From NCBI RefSeq assembly GCF_014252955.1, contig NZ_JACMIA010000001.1:434001-498000 (forward strand): 64,000 bases of DNA, written 5' to 3'. The stretch comes from Stappia sp. 28M-7. Its GTDB lineage: Bacteria > Pseudomonadota > Alphaproteobacteria > Rhizobiales > Stappiaceae. The position numbers were made by a program, and so were the translations under genes. Below the pieces are notes generated by a model. It saw only the letters and a list, made by a program, of their open reading frames with translations, did not search any database and was not told where the DNA came from. Every line of letters starts with the position of its first letter. Position 1 is the stretch's first letter. Shown one piece after another: positions 9,145 to 18,316 of this stretch.

Positions 9145-10267
9145 CCGGCGGTCCCTGCTCGTCGGCGGCGGGGCTGCCCTGGCGGCGCTGGCGCTCGGGC
9201 CGGATGGGGCTCGAGCCGGCGGGGCGGAGCTCTCCGAGGACCCGCTCTTTGCCGCCGCACGGCGGGAGGCCGACGGCAGCCACAGCATCGTCGTGACCGG
9301 CCTCGATGGCATCGACCGCCAGGTGATCCCGCTTCCCGGCCGCGGCCATGATGTCGCTGTTTGCCCGGTCAGCGGACGTTGCCTCGCCTTTGCCCGTCGT
9401 CCCGGCACGTTCGCCGTCAGCTTCGATGTGTCCGGCGCCCGTCCTCCGGTCGTGTTCGAGGCCGTGCCCGGCAGGCACTTCTACGGCCATGGTGCCTTTT
9501 CGCCGGATGGCCGTCTGGCCTTCGCGACGGAGAACGACTACGTCGCGAACCGGGGCGTGATCGGCGTCTACGATCTCAGCGGCGACCGGCCGCAGCGTGT
9601 CGGCGAGTTCTGGTCCGGCGGCATCGGTCCGCACGACATTCTGCCCTTGCCCGATGGGCGCAGCCTCGTCGTTGCCAATGGCGGCATCGAGACTCACCCG
9701 AACAAGGGGCGGGAAAAGCTCAACATCGAAACGATGCAACCGAACGTGACTGTGATCGACCGCGAAAGCGGCACCGTGCGCGGCGTAGCGGACCTGCCGG
9801 CTCATCTGCACAAGTTGTCGCTCCGCCACATGGCGGTGGGGGGCGCAGGCAAGGTCTGGATCGGCGGCCAATATGAAGGAAGCCTGGAGGAGACGCCGCC
9901 GCTGATGGCCTCGCTCGATACGGCCGACGGGCGCTTTTTGCTGCATGATGTGCCTGATGATCTGCGCGGGCGTCTTGCCAACTATGTCGGCTCCGTCACC
10001 ATGAGCCGCGATGGCGAGGTGGTGGCCGCGTCCTGCCCGCGCGCCGGCCGTATCCTCTATTTCTCCGCCAAGACCGGCGCCTTCTTGTCCAGCCAGCAGC
10101 GCGCCGATGCCTGCGGCCTTGCGGCGCTCGATCAGGGCGGCTTCCTGATCTCGGACGGTCAGGGCAGCCTCAGCGAGAGCGGGGACCGCACGGGCGCGCC
10201 GATGCTGCTCGCCTCCGGAGCCGGCATTTCCTGGGACAATCACATGGTGGCGATCGATCCGGCCTGA
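9125..10267 (+). CDS. DUF1513 protein with Tat signal, beta-propeller-like
   Basis: 380 residues from ATG 9125, 5 bases after GGAGG, overlapping the end of the second imelysin. The N-terminus has a twin-arginine signal (DRRSLLVGGGAALAALAL, cleavage near ARA), so the protein is folded in the cytoplasm and then exported, often a sign of a cofactor or bound metal. Repeated blade-like segments containing His (GRGHDVAV, GHGAFSPDG, GPHDILPLPDG, LRHMAVGG, DNHMVAID) suggest a beta-propeller. DUF1513 genes end imelysin/DHOR operons in many proteobacteria. Function is unknown; an accessory role in periplasmic iron handling is inferred. Confidence 0.88.
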   Translation: MLWTAIDRRSLLVGGGAALAALALGPDGARAGGAELSEDPLFAAARREADGSHSIVVTGLDGIDRQVIPLPGRGHDVAVCPVSGRCLAFARRPGTFAVSFDVSGARPPVVFEAVPGRHFYGHGAFSPDGRLAFATENDYVANRGVIGVYDLSGDRPQRVGEFWSGGIGPHDILPLPDGRSLVVANGGIETHPNKGREKLNIETMQPNVTVIDRESGTVRGVADLPAHLHKLSLRHMAVGGAGKVWIGGQYEGSLEETPPLMASLDTADGRFLLHDVPDDLRGRLANYVGSVTMSRDGEVVAASCPRAGRILYFSAKTGAFLSSQQRADACGLAALDQGGFLISDGQGSLSESGDRTGAPMLLASGAGISWDNHMVAIDPA

Positions 10268-10286
10268 GGAAAGGCTGTCTGCCGCC

Positions 10287-10811
10287 TCAGACCGTGTCGC
10301 TGAAGTCGATCTCGGCCATCAGGTCGCCGGCCAGCGTCTCGAGCGCGGCGGAAAGATCGCCTGCCGACAGATCCACCGGAAGAACGACGTCCACCTGCGC
10401 GCGGAACATCCGCTCGCCGCTCATGGAGCCGGCGGACACCTCCGTCTCCAGTTCGGTGATGCTGACGCCCTTGGCCGCCAGCACGGCGGCCACCGCATGC
10501 ACAATACCCGGATGGTCCTGGCAGATGACGGTCATCCGGGCGACCTGGCCGTGGTTTTCGTGGCTCGCCTCGCTGCGCTTCAGCGTGGTGGCGATGCCGT
10601 CGACCGACAGCTGCGACAGCGCGGTTTCCAGCGCCTCGACACGCTCCTGCGGCACCTCGACCCGCACGAGGCCGGCAAAGGTGCCGGCGAGCCGGGACAT
10701 GGAGCTTTCGATCCAGTTTCCGTCATGGGCGGCGATCACGTCCGACAGCCGTTCGACGAGCCCCGGACGATCATCGGCGATCGCGGTGAGAACCAGCGAA
10801 ATCATGGACAT
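10287..10811 (-). CDS. Double ACT-domain protein, GcvR-like
   Basis: 174 residues made of two ACT domains: the first about 4-75 (LVLTAIADDRPGLVERLSDVI, a typical ligand-binding ACT start) and the second about 95-170 (MTVICQDHPGIVHAVAAVL). This is the architecture of GcvR, which controls the glycine cleavage activator GcvA in E. coli by protein-protein contact and glycine binding. No gcv genes lie nearby, so the regulatory partner is unknown. It converges on the imelysin operon with an 18-base gap. Confidence 0.8.
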   Translation of the reverse strand: MSMISLVLTAIADDRPGLVERLSDVIAAHDGNWIESSMSRLAGTFAGLVRVEVPQERVEALETALSQLSVDGIATTLKRSEASHENHGQVARMTVICQDHPGIVHAVAAVLAAKGVSITELETEVSAGSMSGERMFRAQVDVVLPVDLSAGDLSAALETLAGDLMAEIDFSDTV

Positions 10812-10886
10812 GGGCGTGCGCCTCCCGGAGGTTTTCCGGCAGGCTAGACCATAGCGCGGTCAATGGAAACCGGAACGAGCCCGGTC

Positions 10887-11411
10887 TCAGGAGATGCGGC
10901 GGCGGCGGTCCGGCGACGAACCGAAGGCGGCGGTGTAGAGCCGGGCCTTGATTCGCGACAGGCGGGCGTAGATCCGCAGCGGCAGGCGCGCCAGCGGCGG
11001 CACGACATCGTGGCAGAACGCGACCTTGCGCACATAACCGTGCACTTGCCACTCGAACCAGTTGAAGGCGGGGAAATAGGCGGTGTCGCCGGCGGTGAGC
11101 TTGCGCACTTCGCCGTCCGGACCGGTGACCGTGACCGATCCTTCCAGGATGTAGACCGCCTCGTCGCAGCCGAAATACCAGTTGAAGCGACCGTCCGTGC
11201 AGTCCCAGACCGACATGTTCGCATTGCGGTCCTGCCCGCTGGCCAACTGCACCGCGCGTGCCTGCGGATCTCCCTCCAGAACCCAGTCCGGATTGATCGG
11301 CGCGGGCCGGAGCTCCAGCCCGTCGAGGCGCGCCAATGTCAGGCCGGCCGGCGTGCGGTCGGCTACGCCCATGGCAGCTCCCAGCGCGCTGGCGGACGCA
11401 GTGTCGGTCAT
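10887..11411 (-). CDS. Cupin-domain protein (DUF861 type)
   Basis: 174 residues from the ATG at 11409-11411, preceded by GGGGAG; the frame is open further upstream but lacks a better site. The core VWDCTDGRFNWYFGCDEAVY...LEGSVTV then GDTAYFPAFNWFEWQVH is a single beta-barrel cupin of the DUF861/EutQ-like type, in which the usual metal-binding histidines are partly replaced by Trp/Phe/Glu. A C-terminal tail of about 40 residues is basic. Such proteins are often small-molecule sensors or sugar and ureide binding proteins. The specific ligand is not apparent. Confidence 0.75.
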   Translation of the reverse strand: MTDTASASALGAAMGVADRTPAGLTLARLDGLELRPAPINPDWVLEGDPQARAVQLASGQDRNANMSVWDCTDGRFNWYFGCDEAVYILEGSVTVTGPDGEVRKLTAGDTAYFPAFNWFEWQVHGYVRKVAFCHDVVPPLARLPLRIYARLSRIKARLYTAAFGSSPDRRRRIS

Positions 11412-11860
11412 GGTCGGTCTTCTCCCCTCTTGTGGTTTCTCCCGCTGTACCATCAAGCGGTGAAGAACCGGTTTCCGCAATGGGTGCGTTTTGCCCGCCG
11501 CGTTGCCGACAGCAGCTGCCGCATTTGCCCCTTGCGAGGGGCGCAAGGCTCCACTAGCGTGCCCGGCCAATGACGGCGTCCCTGGAGGGACTGAAAGCAA
11601 GTCCGGTGGTGACCGACCCAAATCGGGGGTCCAGTCCGGAGCTGTCCGAGCGGTATTCGGTCCGGCGCGACGGCACGGTCGCGCGGGGGCCCTGTCCTGT
11701 ATCCGGCCGCTTTCACTCTCTCCCTGCGGCGCTGCGCCGGACCTGTCCGGCTTTTCACGCGGGCGCGTGGCCAAGAGGGAGCTTTTGAGATGAAACCAGA
11801 ATTTGTCTTCGCCGCCGTTTTGGCCGAGCGTCCCGCCCGTTGCGACCGGGGAGGGGTATA
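11412..11860. other. 449-bp intergenic region between cupin gene and cobalamin operon
   Basis: It should hold the divergent promoters for the cupin gene (minus) and the cbiX-led operon (plus). The sequence is GC-rich with local inverted repeats, but I could not identify the conserved B12 box or the CCCCCGCAAC core of a cobalamin riboswitch. The short open frames here have neither good ribosome sites nor recognisable products. A GGGGAGGGG site at 11849-11857 serves cbiX. Confidence 0.5.
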
Positions 11861-13048
11861 ATGGCCGACGTGATGAGTGAGACGGGCGAGAAGCTGGGCC
11901 TGATGATCTGCGGCCATGGCAGCCGCAACCGTGGCGCCGTGCGCGAGTTCGCGCAGCTTGCCGAGGGGCTGAAGGCGCGCTTTCCCGGATGGCCGGTGGA
12001 ATACGGCTATCTGGAATTCGCCAATCCGGTGATCAAGGACGGTCTCGACCGGCTGCGCGAGCAGGGCTGCACTCGCATTCTCGCCGTGCCGGGCATGCTG
12101 TTTGCCGCAGGCCACGCCAAGAACGATATCCCGTCCGTGCTGAACACCTACCAGGCCCAGCATGAAGGCCTGACAATCACCTACGGTCGGGAACTTGCCG
12201 TCGACACGAGGATGATCCGCGCTGCCGGCGACCGCATTCGCGAGGCTCTGGAAAAGGCCGGCGACGATGTGCCGCTGCACGAGACCCTGCTGATGGTCGT
12301 GGGACGCGGCGCGTCCGATCCCGACGCCAATTCCAACGTCGCCAAGATCACCCGCATGCTGTGGGAAGGCTTCGGCTTCGGCTGGGCCGAGACGTGCTAT
12401 TCCGGCGTCACCTTCCCGCTGGTCGAGCCCGGGCTCGAGCATGCGGCGAAGCTGGGCTATCGCCGCATCGTCGTCTTCCCGTATTTCCTGTTCTCCGGCG
12501 TCCTCGTCAGCCGCATCTACAACAACACGGACGAGGTGGCGGAGCGTCATCCGGACATCGAGTTCGTCAAGGCCGGCTATCTCAACGACCATCCGCAGGT
12601 GATCGACACCATGGCGGACCGGGTCACCGAGATCCTGCAGGGTGCCAACCTGATGAACTGCCAGATGTGCAAGTACCGCGAGCAGGTGCTTGGCTTCGAG
12701 GCGGATGTCGGGCGGCCGCAGGAAAGTCACCATCACCATGTCGAGGGCCTTGGCGCGGACGCCGAGTGCAAGCTGTGCGACGACGTATGCACCGGAGCCT
12801 GCGAGGAACAGGCGACGGGTCACCACCACCATCATGACCATGGCCATTCGCACGGCCATCATCATCACGGCCACGACCACGACCATCATCATGCGCATGA
12901 CCACGATCATGGCCACGGGCACCATCACCACGGGCACAGTCATGACCATGGCCACAGTCATGATCATGGGCACGATCACCACCATCCGCCCTATCCCCAT
13001 GCGGACCATCCGCTGGGGCCGAAGTCGATGAAGAAGCGGACCACATGA
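11861..13048 (+). CDS. cbiX: CbiX-type sirohydrochlorin chelatase with Fe-S motif and long His-rich tail
   Basis: 395 residues from ATG 11861. It has two chelatase repeats: the first begins [14 protein letters not shown], the second [17 protein letters not shown]; the two-domain layout is that of long CbiX, which inserts cobalt into sirohydrochlorin. A MNCQMC motif at 265-270 matches the [4Fe-4S]-binding motif of CbiX-long. A second cysteine cluster lies at 303-314 (C303, C306, C310, C314). From residue 321 there is a tract with about 37 histidines mixed with Asp and Gly, likely a cobalt or nickel store. It heads a run of corrin genes, 10 bases before cobH. Confidence 0.92.
   Translation: MADVMSETGEKLGLMICGHGSRNRGAVREFAQLAEGLKARFPGWPVEYGYLEFANPVIKDGLDRLREQGCTRILAVPGMLFAAGHAKNDIPSVLNTYQAQHEGLTITYGRELAVDTRMIRAAGDRIREALEKAGDDVPLHETLLMVVGRGASDPDANSNVAKITRMLWEGFGFGWAETCYSGVTFPLVEPGLEHAAKLGYRRIVVFPYFLFSGVLVSRIYNNTDEVAERHPDIEFVKAGYLNDHPQVIDTMADRVTEILQGANLMNCQMCKYREQVLGFEADVGRPQESHHHHVEGLGADAECKLCDDVCTGACEEQATGHHHHHDHGHSHGHHHHGHDHDHHHAHDHDHGHGHHHHGHSHDHGHSHDHGHDHHHPPYPHADHPLGPKSMKKRTT
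12821..12985 (+). repeat. Low-complexity CAC/CAT-rich tract encoding the CbiX histidine tail
   Basis: 165 bases of near-repetitive CAC/CAT/GAC/GGC codons within cbiX, coding His-Asp-Gly-rich residues 321-375. The tract is prone to length change by slippage and to repeat collapse in assemblies. Confidence 0.85.
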
Positions 13049-13058
13049 GGTGTGGGGC

Positions 13059-13712
13059 GTGAGCGGCGGCCGTTACGACTACGAGCGCGATCCCGCGCAG
13101 ATCTATCGCCGCTCCTTTTCCATCGTGCGCGAGGAGGCGGATCTCTCCGCCCTGCCCGAGGCGCTGCATCCGGCCGCGATCCGCATCGTTCATGCCTGCG
13201 GCATGCCCGAGGTGGTGGCGGATCTGGCCTGGCGCGGCGATGTCGCGGCGGCGGTCGGTGGCGCCTTGGCTGCCGGCGCGCCCGTCTTCGCCGATGTGCG
13301 CATGGTCTGCGAAGGTGTGATCCGCAGCCGTCTGCCGGCCTGCAACGATCTCGTCTGCACGCTCAACGAGCCTCCCGTGCCCGGTCTTGCCCGGCGTCTT
13401 GGCACCACCCGTTCGGCCGCGGCCGTTGATCTGTGGCGCGACCGGCTCGAGGGAGCTGTCGTGGTTGTCGGCAATGCGCCGACCGCGCTGTTTCATCTGC
13501 TGGAGCGGATCGGCGAGGGCTTTCCGCGCCCGGCCGCGATCCTCGGCTTCCCGGTCGGCTTCGTCGGCGCGGCGGAATCGAAGGAGGCTCTGCTGGAGAG
13601 CCCGCTCGGTATCCCCTGCCTGGTGCTGCGCGGCCGGCGCGGCGGATCGGCCATCGCCGCTGCCGCGGTCAATGCGCTGGCTGCCGGGGTGCCGGAGGAG
13701 GACCCGGCATGA
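13059..13712 (+). CDS. cobH: Precorrin-8X methylmutase
   Basis: 217 residues from GTG 13059 (an earlier GTG at 13050 is possible). CobH/CbiC moves the C11 methyl group to C12 of precorrin-8, forming hydrogenobyrinate (or the cobalt form). Family features are the start YDYERDPAQIYRRSF, the active-site IRIVHACGMPEV with the catalytic His, and VVGNAPTALFHLLE and ILGFPVGFVGAAESKEAL. Length is normal. It overlaps cobL by 4 bases (ATGA), consistent with one transcript. Confidence 0.95.
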   Translation: MSGGRYDYERDPAQIYRRSFSIVREEADLSALPEALHPAAIRIVHACGMPEVVADLAWRGDVAAAVGGALAAGAPVFADVRMVCEGVIRSRLPACNDLVCTLNEPPVPGLARRLGTTRSAAAVDLWRDRLEGAVVVVGNAPTALFHLLERIGEGFPRPAAILGFPVGFVGAAESKEALLESPLGIPCLVLRGRRGGSAIAAAAVNALAAGVPEEDPA

Positions 13713-14935
13713 GCCTTGACGACAAGGCGCGACGCGCCCCCTGGCTGACCGTGATCGGCCTCGGCGAGGAGGGTGTCGAGGGACTTTCTCCGATTGCCCG
13801 GCAGGCGCTTGCCGATGCGAAACGCGTCTTCGGCGGGGCCCGTCATGGCGAGCTTGTCGCCCCGCTCGGAATCGAGGTCGAGACCTGGCCGAGCCCGTTC
13901 CACAAGGGGCTGGAAGCGCTGCTCGCCGCGCGCGGCGAACCCGTTGCGGTGCTGGCGAGCGGCGATCCCATGTGGTTCGGTGTCGGCTCGACGCTGGCGC
14001 GCTCCGTGCCGGTGGAGGAAATGCTGGTGCTGCCGGCGTCGTCGTCCCTGTCGCTCGCCGCCGCACGGCTCGGCTGGCCGTTGCAGGACATCGAGATCCT
14101 GTCGCTGCATGGCCGTCCGATCGATCTGTTACGCGCCGTTCTTCATCCCGGCGCCAGGGTGCTTTGCCTCACCTCGGGTGCCCGGGCAGCGGAAGAGATC
14201 GCCGACCTTCTCGTCGACGAGGGCTATGGCGCGAGCCGGCTGACCGTGCTGGAGCATCTCGGCGGACCGGCCGAGCGGATCCTGTCGGGAAGTGCCGAAG
14301 GCTGGCGCGGCGAGGTTGCCGCCCTCAACGTCGTGGCACTCGAGGCGGTCGCGGTGCGCGACACGCCGCTGCGCCCGCGTCTGCCCGGCCTGCCGGACGA
14401 TGCGTTCCGCCATGACGGCAAGATCACCAAGCGCGAGGTCCGCTCGGTGACGCTCGCCCGCCTGATGCCCATGCCCGGTGCCCTGTTGTGGGATATCGGC
14501 GCGGGCTCGGGGGCTGTCGCCATCGAATGGCTGCGCGCGGCGCCCCGCAGCCGGGCCATCGCACTGGAGCCGGACGACACCCGCCGCGCCACCGCGCGGG
14601 CGAATGCCTCCGCCCTCGGCGTGCCGCATCTCGACCTTCGCCCCGATGCGGCGCCGGATGGCCTTGAGGGTCTGCCGGCGCCCGATGCGATTTTTCTCGG
14701 CGGCGGCCTGACCGCAACTGGCACGCTGGAGGCGGCACTCGCGGCGCTGCGGCCCGGCGGCCGGCTTGTCGCCAATGCGGTGACGCTGGAAAGCGAGGCA
14801 ATCCTTCTTGCCGCCCACGCCCGCCACGGCGGCGAGCTGGTGCGCATCGCGGTGTCGCGGGCCGGTGCCGTCGGCGGCATGACCGGATGGCGCCCGCTGA
14901 TGCCGGTGACCCAGTGGAGCCTGATCCTCCCATGA
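13709..14935 (+). CDS. cobL: Precorrin-6Y C5,15-methyltransferase (decarboxylating), CbiE-CbiT fusion
   Basis: 408 residues from ATG 13709, whose ATGA overlaps the cobH stop. The N-terminal half (to ~200) is a CbiE-type tetrapyrrole methylase starting WLTVIGLGEEGVEGL with GDPMWFG. The C-terminal half is a CbiT-type Rossmann methyltransferase with the SAM motif LLWDIGAGSGAVAIEW. The fused enzyme methylates C5 and C15 and removes the C12 acetate carboxyl. Length matches characterised CobL proteins. The stop overlaps cobI by 4 bases. Confidence 0.95.
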   Translation: MSLDDKARRAPWLTVIGLGEEGVEGLSPIARQALADAKRVFGGARHGELVAPLGIEVETWPSPFHKGLEALLAARGEPVAVLASGDPMWFGVGSTLARSVPVEEMLVLPASSSLSLAAARLGWPLQDIEILSLHGRPIDLLRAVLHPGARVLCLTSGARAAEEIADLLVDEGYGASRLTVLEHLGGPAERILSGSAEGWRGEVAALNVVALEAVAVRDTPLRPRLPGLPDDAFRHDGKITKREVRSVTLARLMPMPGALLWDIGAGSGAVAIEWLRAAPRSRAIALEPDDTRRATARANASALGVPHLDLRPDAAPDGLEGLPAPDAIFLGGGLTATGTLEAALAALRPGGRLVANAVTLESEAILLAAHARHGGELVRIAVSRAGAVGGMTGWRPLMPVTQWSLILP

Positions 14936-15660
14936 CTGCTGGAACCCTTTACGGCGTCGGCCTCGGGCCGGGCGATCCGGACCTGATTACGGTGAAGGCG
15001 CACCGGCTGATCTCGGGCGCGCAGGTCGTCGCCTATCCGGCGCCCGACGACGGCGAGAGCTTCGCCCGCTCCATCGCGGCGGCGATCATCCCGCCGTCCG
15101 CCCGCGAGATCCCGATTGTAGTGCCGATGCGCGTCGAGCGCTTCCCGGCACAGGCGGTCTATACCCGCGCGGCCGAGGAGATCGGCGAAGTCCTCGCCTC
15201 CGGCACCGATGTTGTGACGCTGTGCGAGGGGGACCCGTTCTTCTACGGCTCCTTCATGTATCTGTTCGAGCGGCTGTCGCGGCGCTTTCCTTGCGAGATC
15301 GTGCCGGGCGTGACCTCGCTCACCGCGTGTGCTGCCCGCCTTGCCCGGCCCTTGACCGCGCGCAACGATGTGCTGACCGTCATTCCCGGACCGCTGCCGG
15401 ACGAGGAGATCGCGGCGCGGATCGAGGCGGCGGGCGCCATCGCCATCATGAAGGTCGGGCGCCACCTGCCGCGCCTGCGCCGTTTGATCGAGGGGCTGGG
15501 CCTCATCGATCATGCAGGCTATGTGGAGCGGGCGACGCTGCCGGCGGAAAAGGCGATGCCTCTTGCCGATGTGACGGAAGCCGCCGCCCCCTATTTCTCG
15601 ATGATCCTGATCTACAAGGGAGACGAAGCGTGGATGCTACCGCCGCAATCCTCGTCCTGA
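14932..15660 (+). CDS. cobI: Precorrin-2 C20-methyltransferase
   Basis: 242 residues from ATG 14932, overlapping cobL. A tetrapyrrole (SUMT-like) methylase with LYGVGLGPGDPDLITVKA at the start, the SAM-loop CEGDPFFYGSFMYL and PGVTSLTACAARL. It adds the C20 methyl to precorrin-2 (CobI) or to cobalt-factor II (CbiL); sequence alone does not settle which. The last 31 bases overlap the beginning of the cobJ fusion gene. Confidence 0.94.
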   Translation: MTAGTLYGVGLGPGDPDLITVKAHRLISGAQVVAYPAPDDGESFARSIAAAIIPPSAREIPIVVPMRVERFPAQAVYTRAAEEIGEVLASGTDVVTLCEGDPFFYGSFMYLFERLSRRFPCEIVPGVTSLTACAARLARPLTARNDVLTVIPGPLPDEEIAARIEAAGAIAIMKVGRHLPRLRRLIEGLGLIDHAGYVERATLPAEKAMPLADVTEAAAPYFSMILIYKGDEAWMLPPQSSS

Positions 15661-17450
15661 CGCCGGCGGCGGAGCCTGTCGCGCGCCGCATCGCGGCCGC
15701 TCTGCCGGGTGCCACGCTGCACGGGCTCGCCCACCGGGTGCCCGGCCTCGACGTTTCCTTCGCCGAGACGCTGAACCATATCCGTGCGCTCTATCAGGCC
15801 GGCACGCCCATCGTCGGCGTCTGCGCCTCCGGCATCCTGATCCGCGCGCTGGCCGCCGTGATCGAGGACAAGCGGTCCGAGCCGCCGGTTCTCGCCGTCT
15901 CCGAGGACGGGGCGAGCGTCGTGCCGCTGCTCGGTGGCCATCGCGGCGCCAACTCGCTCGCCCGCCAGGTGGCGGATGCGCTGGACGGCCATGCCGCGGT
16001 GACGACGCAGGGCGACACGGCGCTGGGCGTTGCGCTCGATTCTCCGCCCAAGGGCTGGTGGCTCGCCAATCCGCAGGATGCCAAGGGCATCATGGCGCGC
16101 CTCCTGGCCGGAGAGCCCGTCACTCTCAAGGGCGATGCCCCCTGGATCAGCCGCTCGCGCCTGCCGCTTGCGGACAAGGCGGAGATGGAGATCGTCGCCA
16201 GCGTCGAGGCTGTCGCGCCCGGTGCCGACCGTCTCGTCTATCACCCGCGCCGCCTCGTCGTCGGTGTCGGTTGTGCCAGGGGCTGCCCGGCGGAAGAACT
16301 TTCCGCGCTGGTGCGCGAGACGCTTGCCGGCGCCGGCCTTGCCGAAGGGGCTGTGGCGCTTGTCGCGACCCTCGACCTCAAGGCGGACGAGGCGGCGGTC
16401 AACGCGCTCGCCGCTCAGCTCGGTGTGCCGCTGCGCGTCTTTCCCGCCGCCCGGCTGGAGCAGGAGGCGCCGCGCCTTGCCAATCCCTCGGACGTCGTCT
16501 TCGCCGAGGTCGGTTGCCACGGCGTGTCCGAGGGCGCGGCGCTTGCCGCCACCGGGGCCGACGGCTCGCTGCTGGTCGAAAAGCGCAAGACCGCCAATGC
16601 AACCGTTGCCGTCGCCCTTGCGCCGGGGCCGGTCGACCAGGCCGAGGCGGGGCGCCCGCGCGGCCGTCTCTCGGTGATCGGCATCGGGCCGGGCCGCGAC
16701 GACTGGCGCACGCCGGAAGCCTCGCGCCTGCTTGCCGATGCGGACGAGGCGGTCGGATATTCGCTCTATCTTGACATCGTCGCGCCGCTGATCCAGGGCA
16801 AGCAGCGTCATGCCTTCCCGCTCGGCGCGGAGGAGGAGCGCGTCCGCTTCGCGCTGGAACGTGCCGGCGAGGGCCGTTCGGTGGCGTTGGTGTCGTCAGG
16901 CGATGCCGGCATCTATGCCATGGGCGCGCTGGTCTATGAGCTTTTGCACCGTGACACCGCCGAGGGCGGCGTTTCGGATGCGGCAAAGCGTGTCGAGGTG
17001 GTCAACGCTCCCGGCATCTCGGCATTGCAGGCGGCGTCCGCGCGCATCGGCGCGGTGCTCGGCCACGATTTCTGCACCATCTCCCTTTCGGATCTCCTGA
17101 CCCCGTGGGAGGCGATCGAGCAGCGGCTGAAGGCCGCCGCAGCCGGCGATTTCGTCGTCGCCTTCTACAATCCCGTGTCGAAGCGCCGCCGCACCCAGCT
17201 TGCCGCCGCACGCGAGATCCTGCTTGGCGCCCGTCCGGCCGATACGCCGGTGGTGCTCGGCTACAATCTCGGCCGCGAGGGCGAGACGGTGACCGTGACG
17301 ACGCTCGGCGAGCTGTGCGTCGACGATGTCGACATGCTCACCACAGTGCTGGTCGGCTCGTCTGCCTCGCGCGCGGTCATGACCGGCTCGGGCCGTCCCT
17401 TCGTCTACACCCCCCGCGGCTACGCCAAGCGCATCGAGGAAAAGCTGTGA
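15630..17450 (+). CDS. cobJ: CbiG-CobJ fusion: cobalt-precorrin-5A hydrolase / precorrin-3B C17-methyltransferase
   Basis: 606 residues from GTG 15630, preceded by AAGGGA. Residues ~1-340 form a complete CbiG: an N-terminal domain with VGVCASGILIRALA and PLLGGHRGANSLAR, and the C-terminal domain with VVGVGCARGCPAEEL, the part homologous to CobE. Residues ~350-606 are CobJ/CbiH, starting LSVIGIGPGRDDWRTPEA, with SSGDAGIYAMGAL and FVVAFYNPVSKRR. CobJ contracts the ring by C17 methylation; CbiG opens the delta-lactone in the cobalt-first route. The presence of full CbiG is notable beside cob-type genes. Confidence 0.94.
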   Translation: MDATAAILVLTPAAEPVARRIAAALPGATLHGLAHRVPGLDVSFAETLNHIRALYQAGTPIVGVCASGILIRALAAVIEDKRSEPPVLAVSEDGASVVPLLGGHRGANSLARQVADALDGHAAVTTQGDTALGVALDSPPKGWWLANPQDAKGIMARLLAGEPVTLKGDAPWISRSRLPLADKAEMEIVASVEAVAPGADRLVYHPRRLVVGVGCARGCPAEELSALVRETLAGAGLAEGAVALVATLDLKADEAAVNALAAQLGVPLRVFPAARLEQEAPRLANPSDVVFAEVGCHGVSEGAALAATGADGSLLVEKRKTANATVAVALAPGPVDQAEAGRPRGRLSVIGIGPGRDDWRTPEASRLLADADEAVGYSLYLDIVAPLIQGKQRHAFPLGAEEERVRFALERAGEGRSVALVSSGDAGIYAMGALVYELLHRDTAEGGVSDAAKRVEVVNAPGISALQAASARIGAVLGHDFCTISLSDLLTPWEAIEQRLKAAAAGDFVVAFYNPVSKRRRTQLAAAREILLGARPADTPVVLGYNLGREGETVTVTTLGELCVDDVDMLTTVLVGSSASRAVMTGSGRPFVYTPRGYAKRIEEKL

Positions 17451-18232
17451 CCGTCCACTTCATCGGCGCCGGGCCCGGCGATCCCGACCTCATCACCGTT
17501 CGCGGGCTGAAGCTGATCGAGGCTTGCCCCGTCTGTCTTTACGCGGGCTCGCTGGTGCCGGAGGCCATCGTGGCAGCGGCGCCCGAGGGTGCGCGCGTCA
17601 TCGACACCGCGCCGATGACACTCGACGAGATCATGGCGGAGATCGAGGCGGCGCATGCGCGCGGCGAGGATGTGGCGCGGGTCCATTCCGGCGATCCTTC
17701 GCTCTACGGCGCGATTGCCGAGCAGATCCGCAGGCTGAAGGAGAAGGACATTCCCTTCGACGTGACGCCCGGTGTGCCGGCCTTCGCCGCTGCCGCTGCC
17801 GCCCTCGGCCAGGAACTGACCGTGCCGGAGATCGCCCAGACCGTGATCCTCACCCGCACGACGATGAAGTCCTCCGACATGCCGAAGGGCGAGGACCTTG
17901 AAACGCTCGGCAAGAGCGGCGCGACGCTGGCGATCCACCTGTCCATCCGGAACCTGCGCGAGATCGAGCGCCAGCTCGTCCCGCTCTACGGTGCCGACTG
18001 TCCGGTGGTGGTCGCCTACCGCGTCGGCTGGCCGGACCAGAGCTTCATCCATGGCACGCTCACCGACATTCGCGAGAAGGTGCGCGAGGCCAAGATCACC
18101 CGCACGGCGCTCATCTTCGTCGGCCGGGCGCTGCAGCCGCAGGCGGATTTCCGCGACAGCGCGCTTTATCATGCCGACCATGTCCACGTGCTGCGGCCGA
18201 AAAAAAAGAAAACGACTAAAACCGAGGCCTGA
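17447..18232 (+). CDS. cobM: Precorrin-4 C11-methyltransferase
   Basis: 261 residues from GTG 17447, sharing GTGA with the cobJ stop. Family motifs are VHFIGAGPGDPDLITVRG, VRVHSGDPSLYGAIAEQ-like (seen as VARVHSGDPSLYGA), TPGVPAFAAAAAALG and VILTRTTMKSSDMPKGE. It adds the C11 methyl to precorrin-4. The C-terminus ends in a lysine-rich stretch encoded by a run of eight A residues (18200-18207), unusual in this GC-rich DNA. It is the last gene of the cbiX-led run. Confidence 0.95.
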   Translation: MTVHFIGAGPGDPDLITVRGLKLIEACPVCLYAGSLVPEAIVAAAPEGARVIDTAPMTLDEIMAEIEAAHARGEDVARVHSGDPSLYGAIAEQIRRLKEKDIPFDVTPGVPAFAAAAAALGQELTVPEIAQTVILTRTTMKSSDMPKGEDLETLGKSGATLAIHLSIRNLREIERQLVPLYGADCPVVVAYRVGWPDQSFIHGTLTDIREKVREAKITRTALIFVGRALQPQADFRDSALYHADHVHVLRPKKKKTTKTEA

Positions 18233-18316
18233 AGCAGCACGCCGGGCCGTCATTTGCATCTCGCGGCGCCTCTCCTTAGGCTTGGGCCATCCCAACAGCC
18301 AAAGGAGAGACCCGCC

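Noticed and set aside
11570-11788. Small open frame in the region before cbiX
   Set aside because: No ribosome-binding site and no recognisable protein features; other frames are open there too.
11560-11800. Possible cobalamin riboswitch upstream of the cbiX-led operon
   Set aside because: Some pieces look suggestive (GCTGTCC, GGTG), but the B12 box and the CCCCCGCAAC core are missing on both strands; a covariance-model search for the cobalamin riboswitch family would decide.
18297-18314. AGCCAAAGGAGAGACCCGCC resembling a B12 box
   Set aside because: It is the ribosome-binding region of the methyltransferase gene at 18317, with no other riboswitch elements around it.
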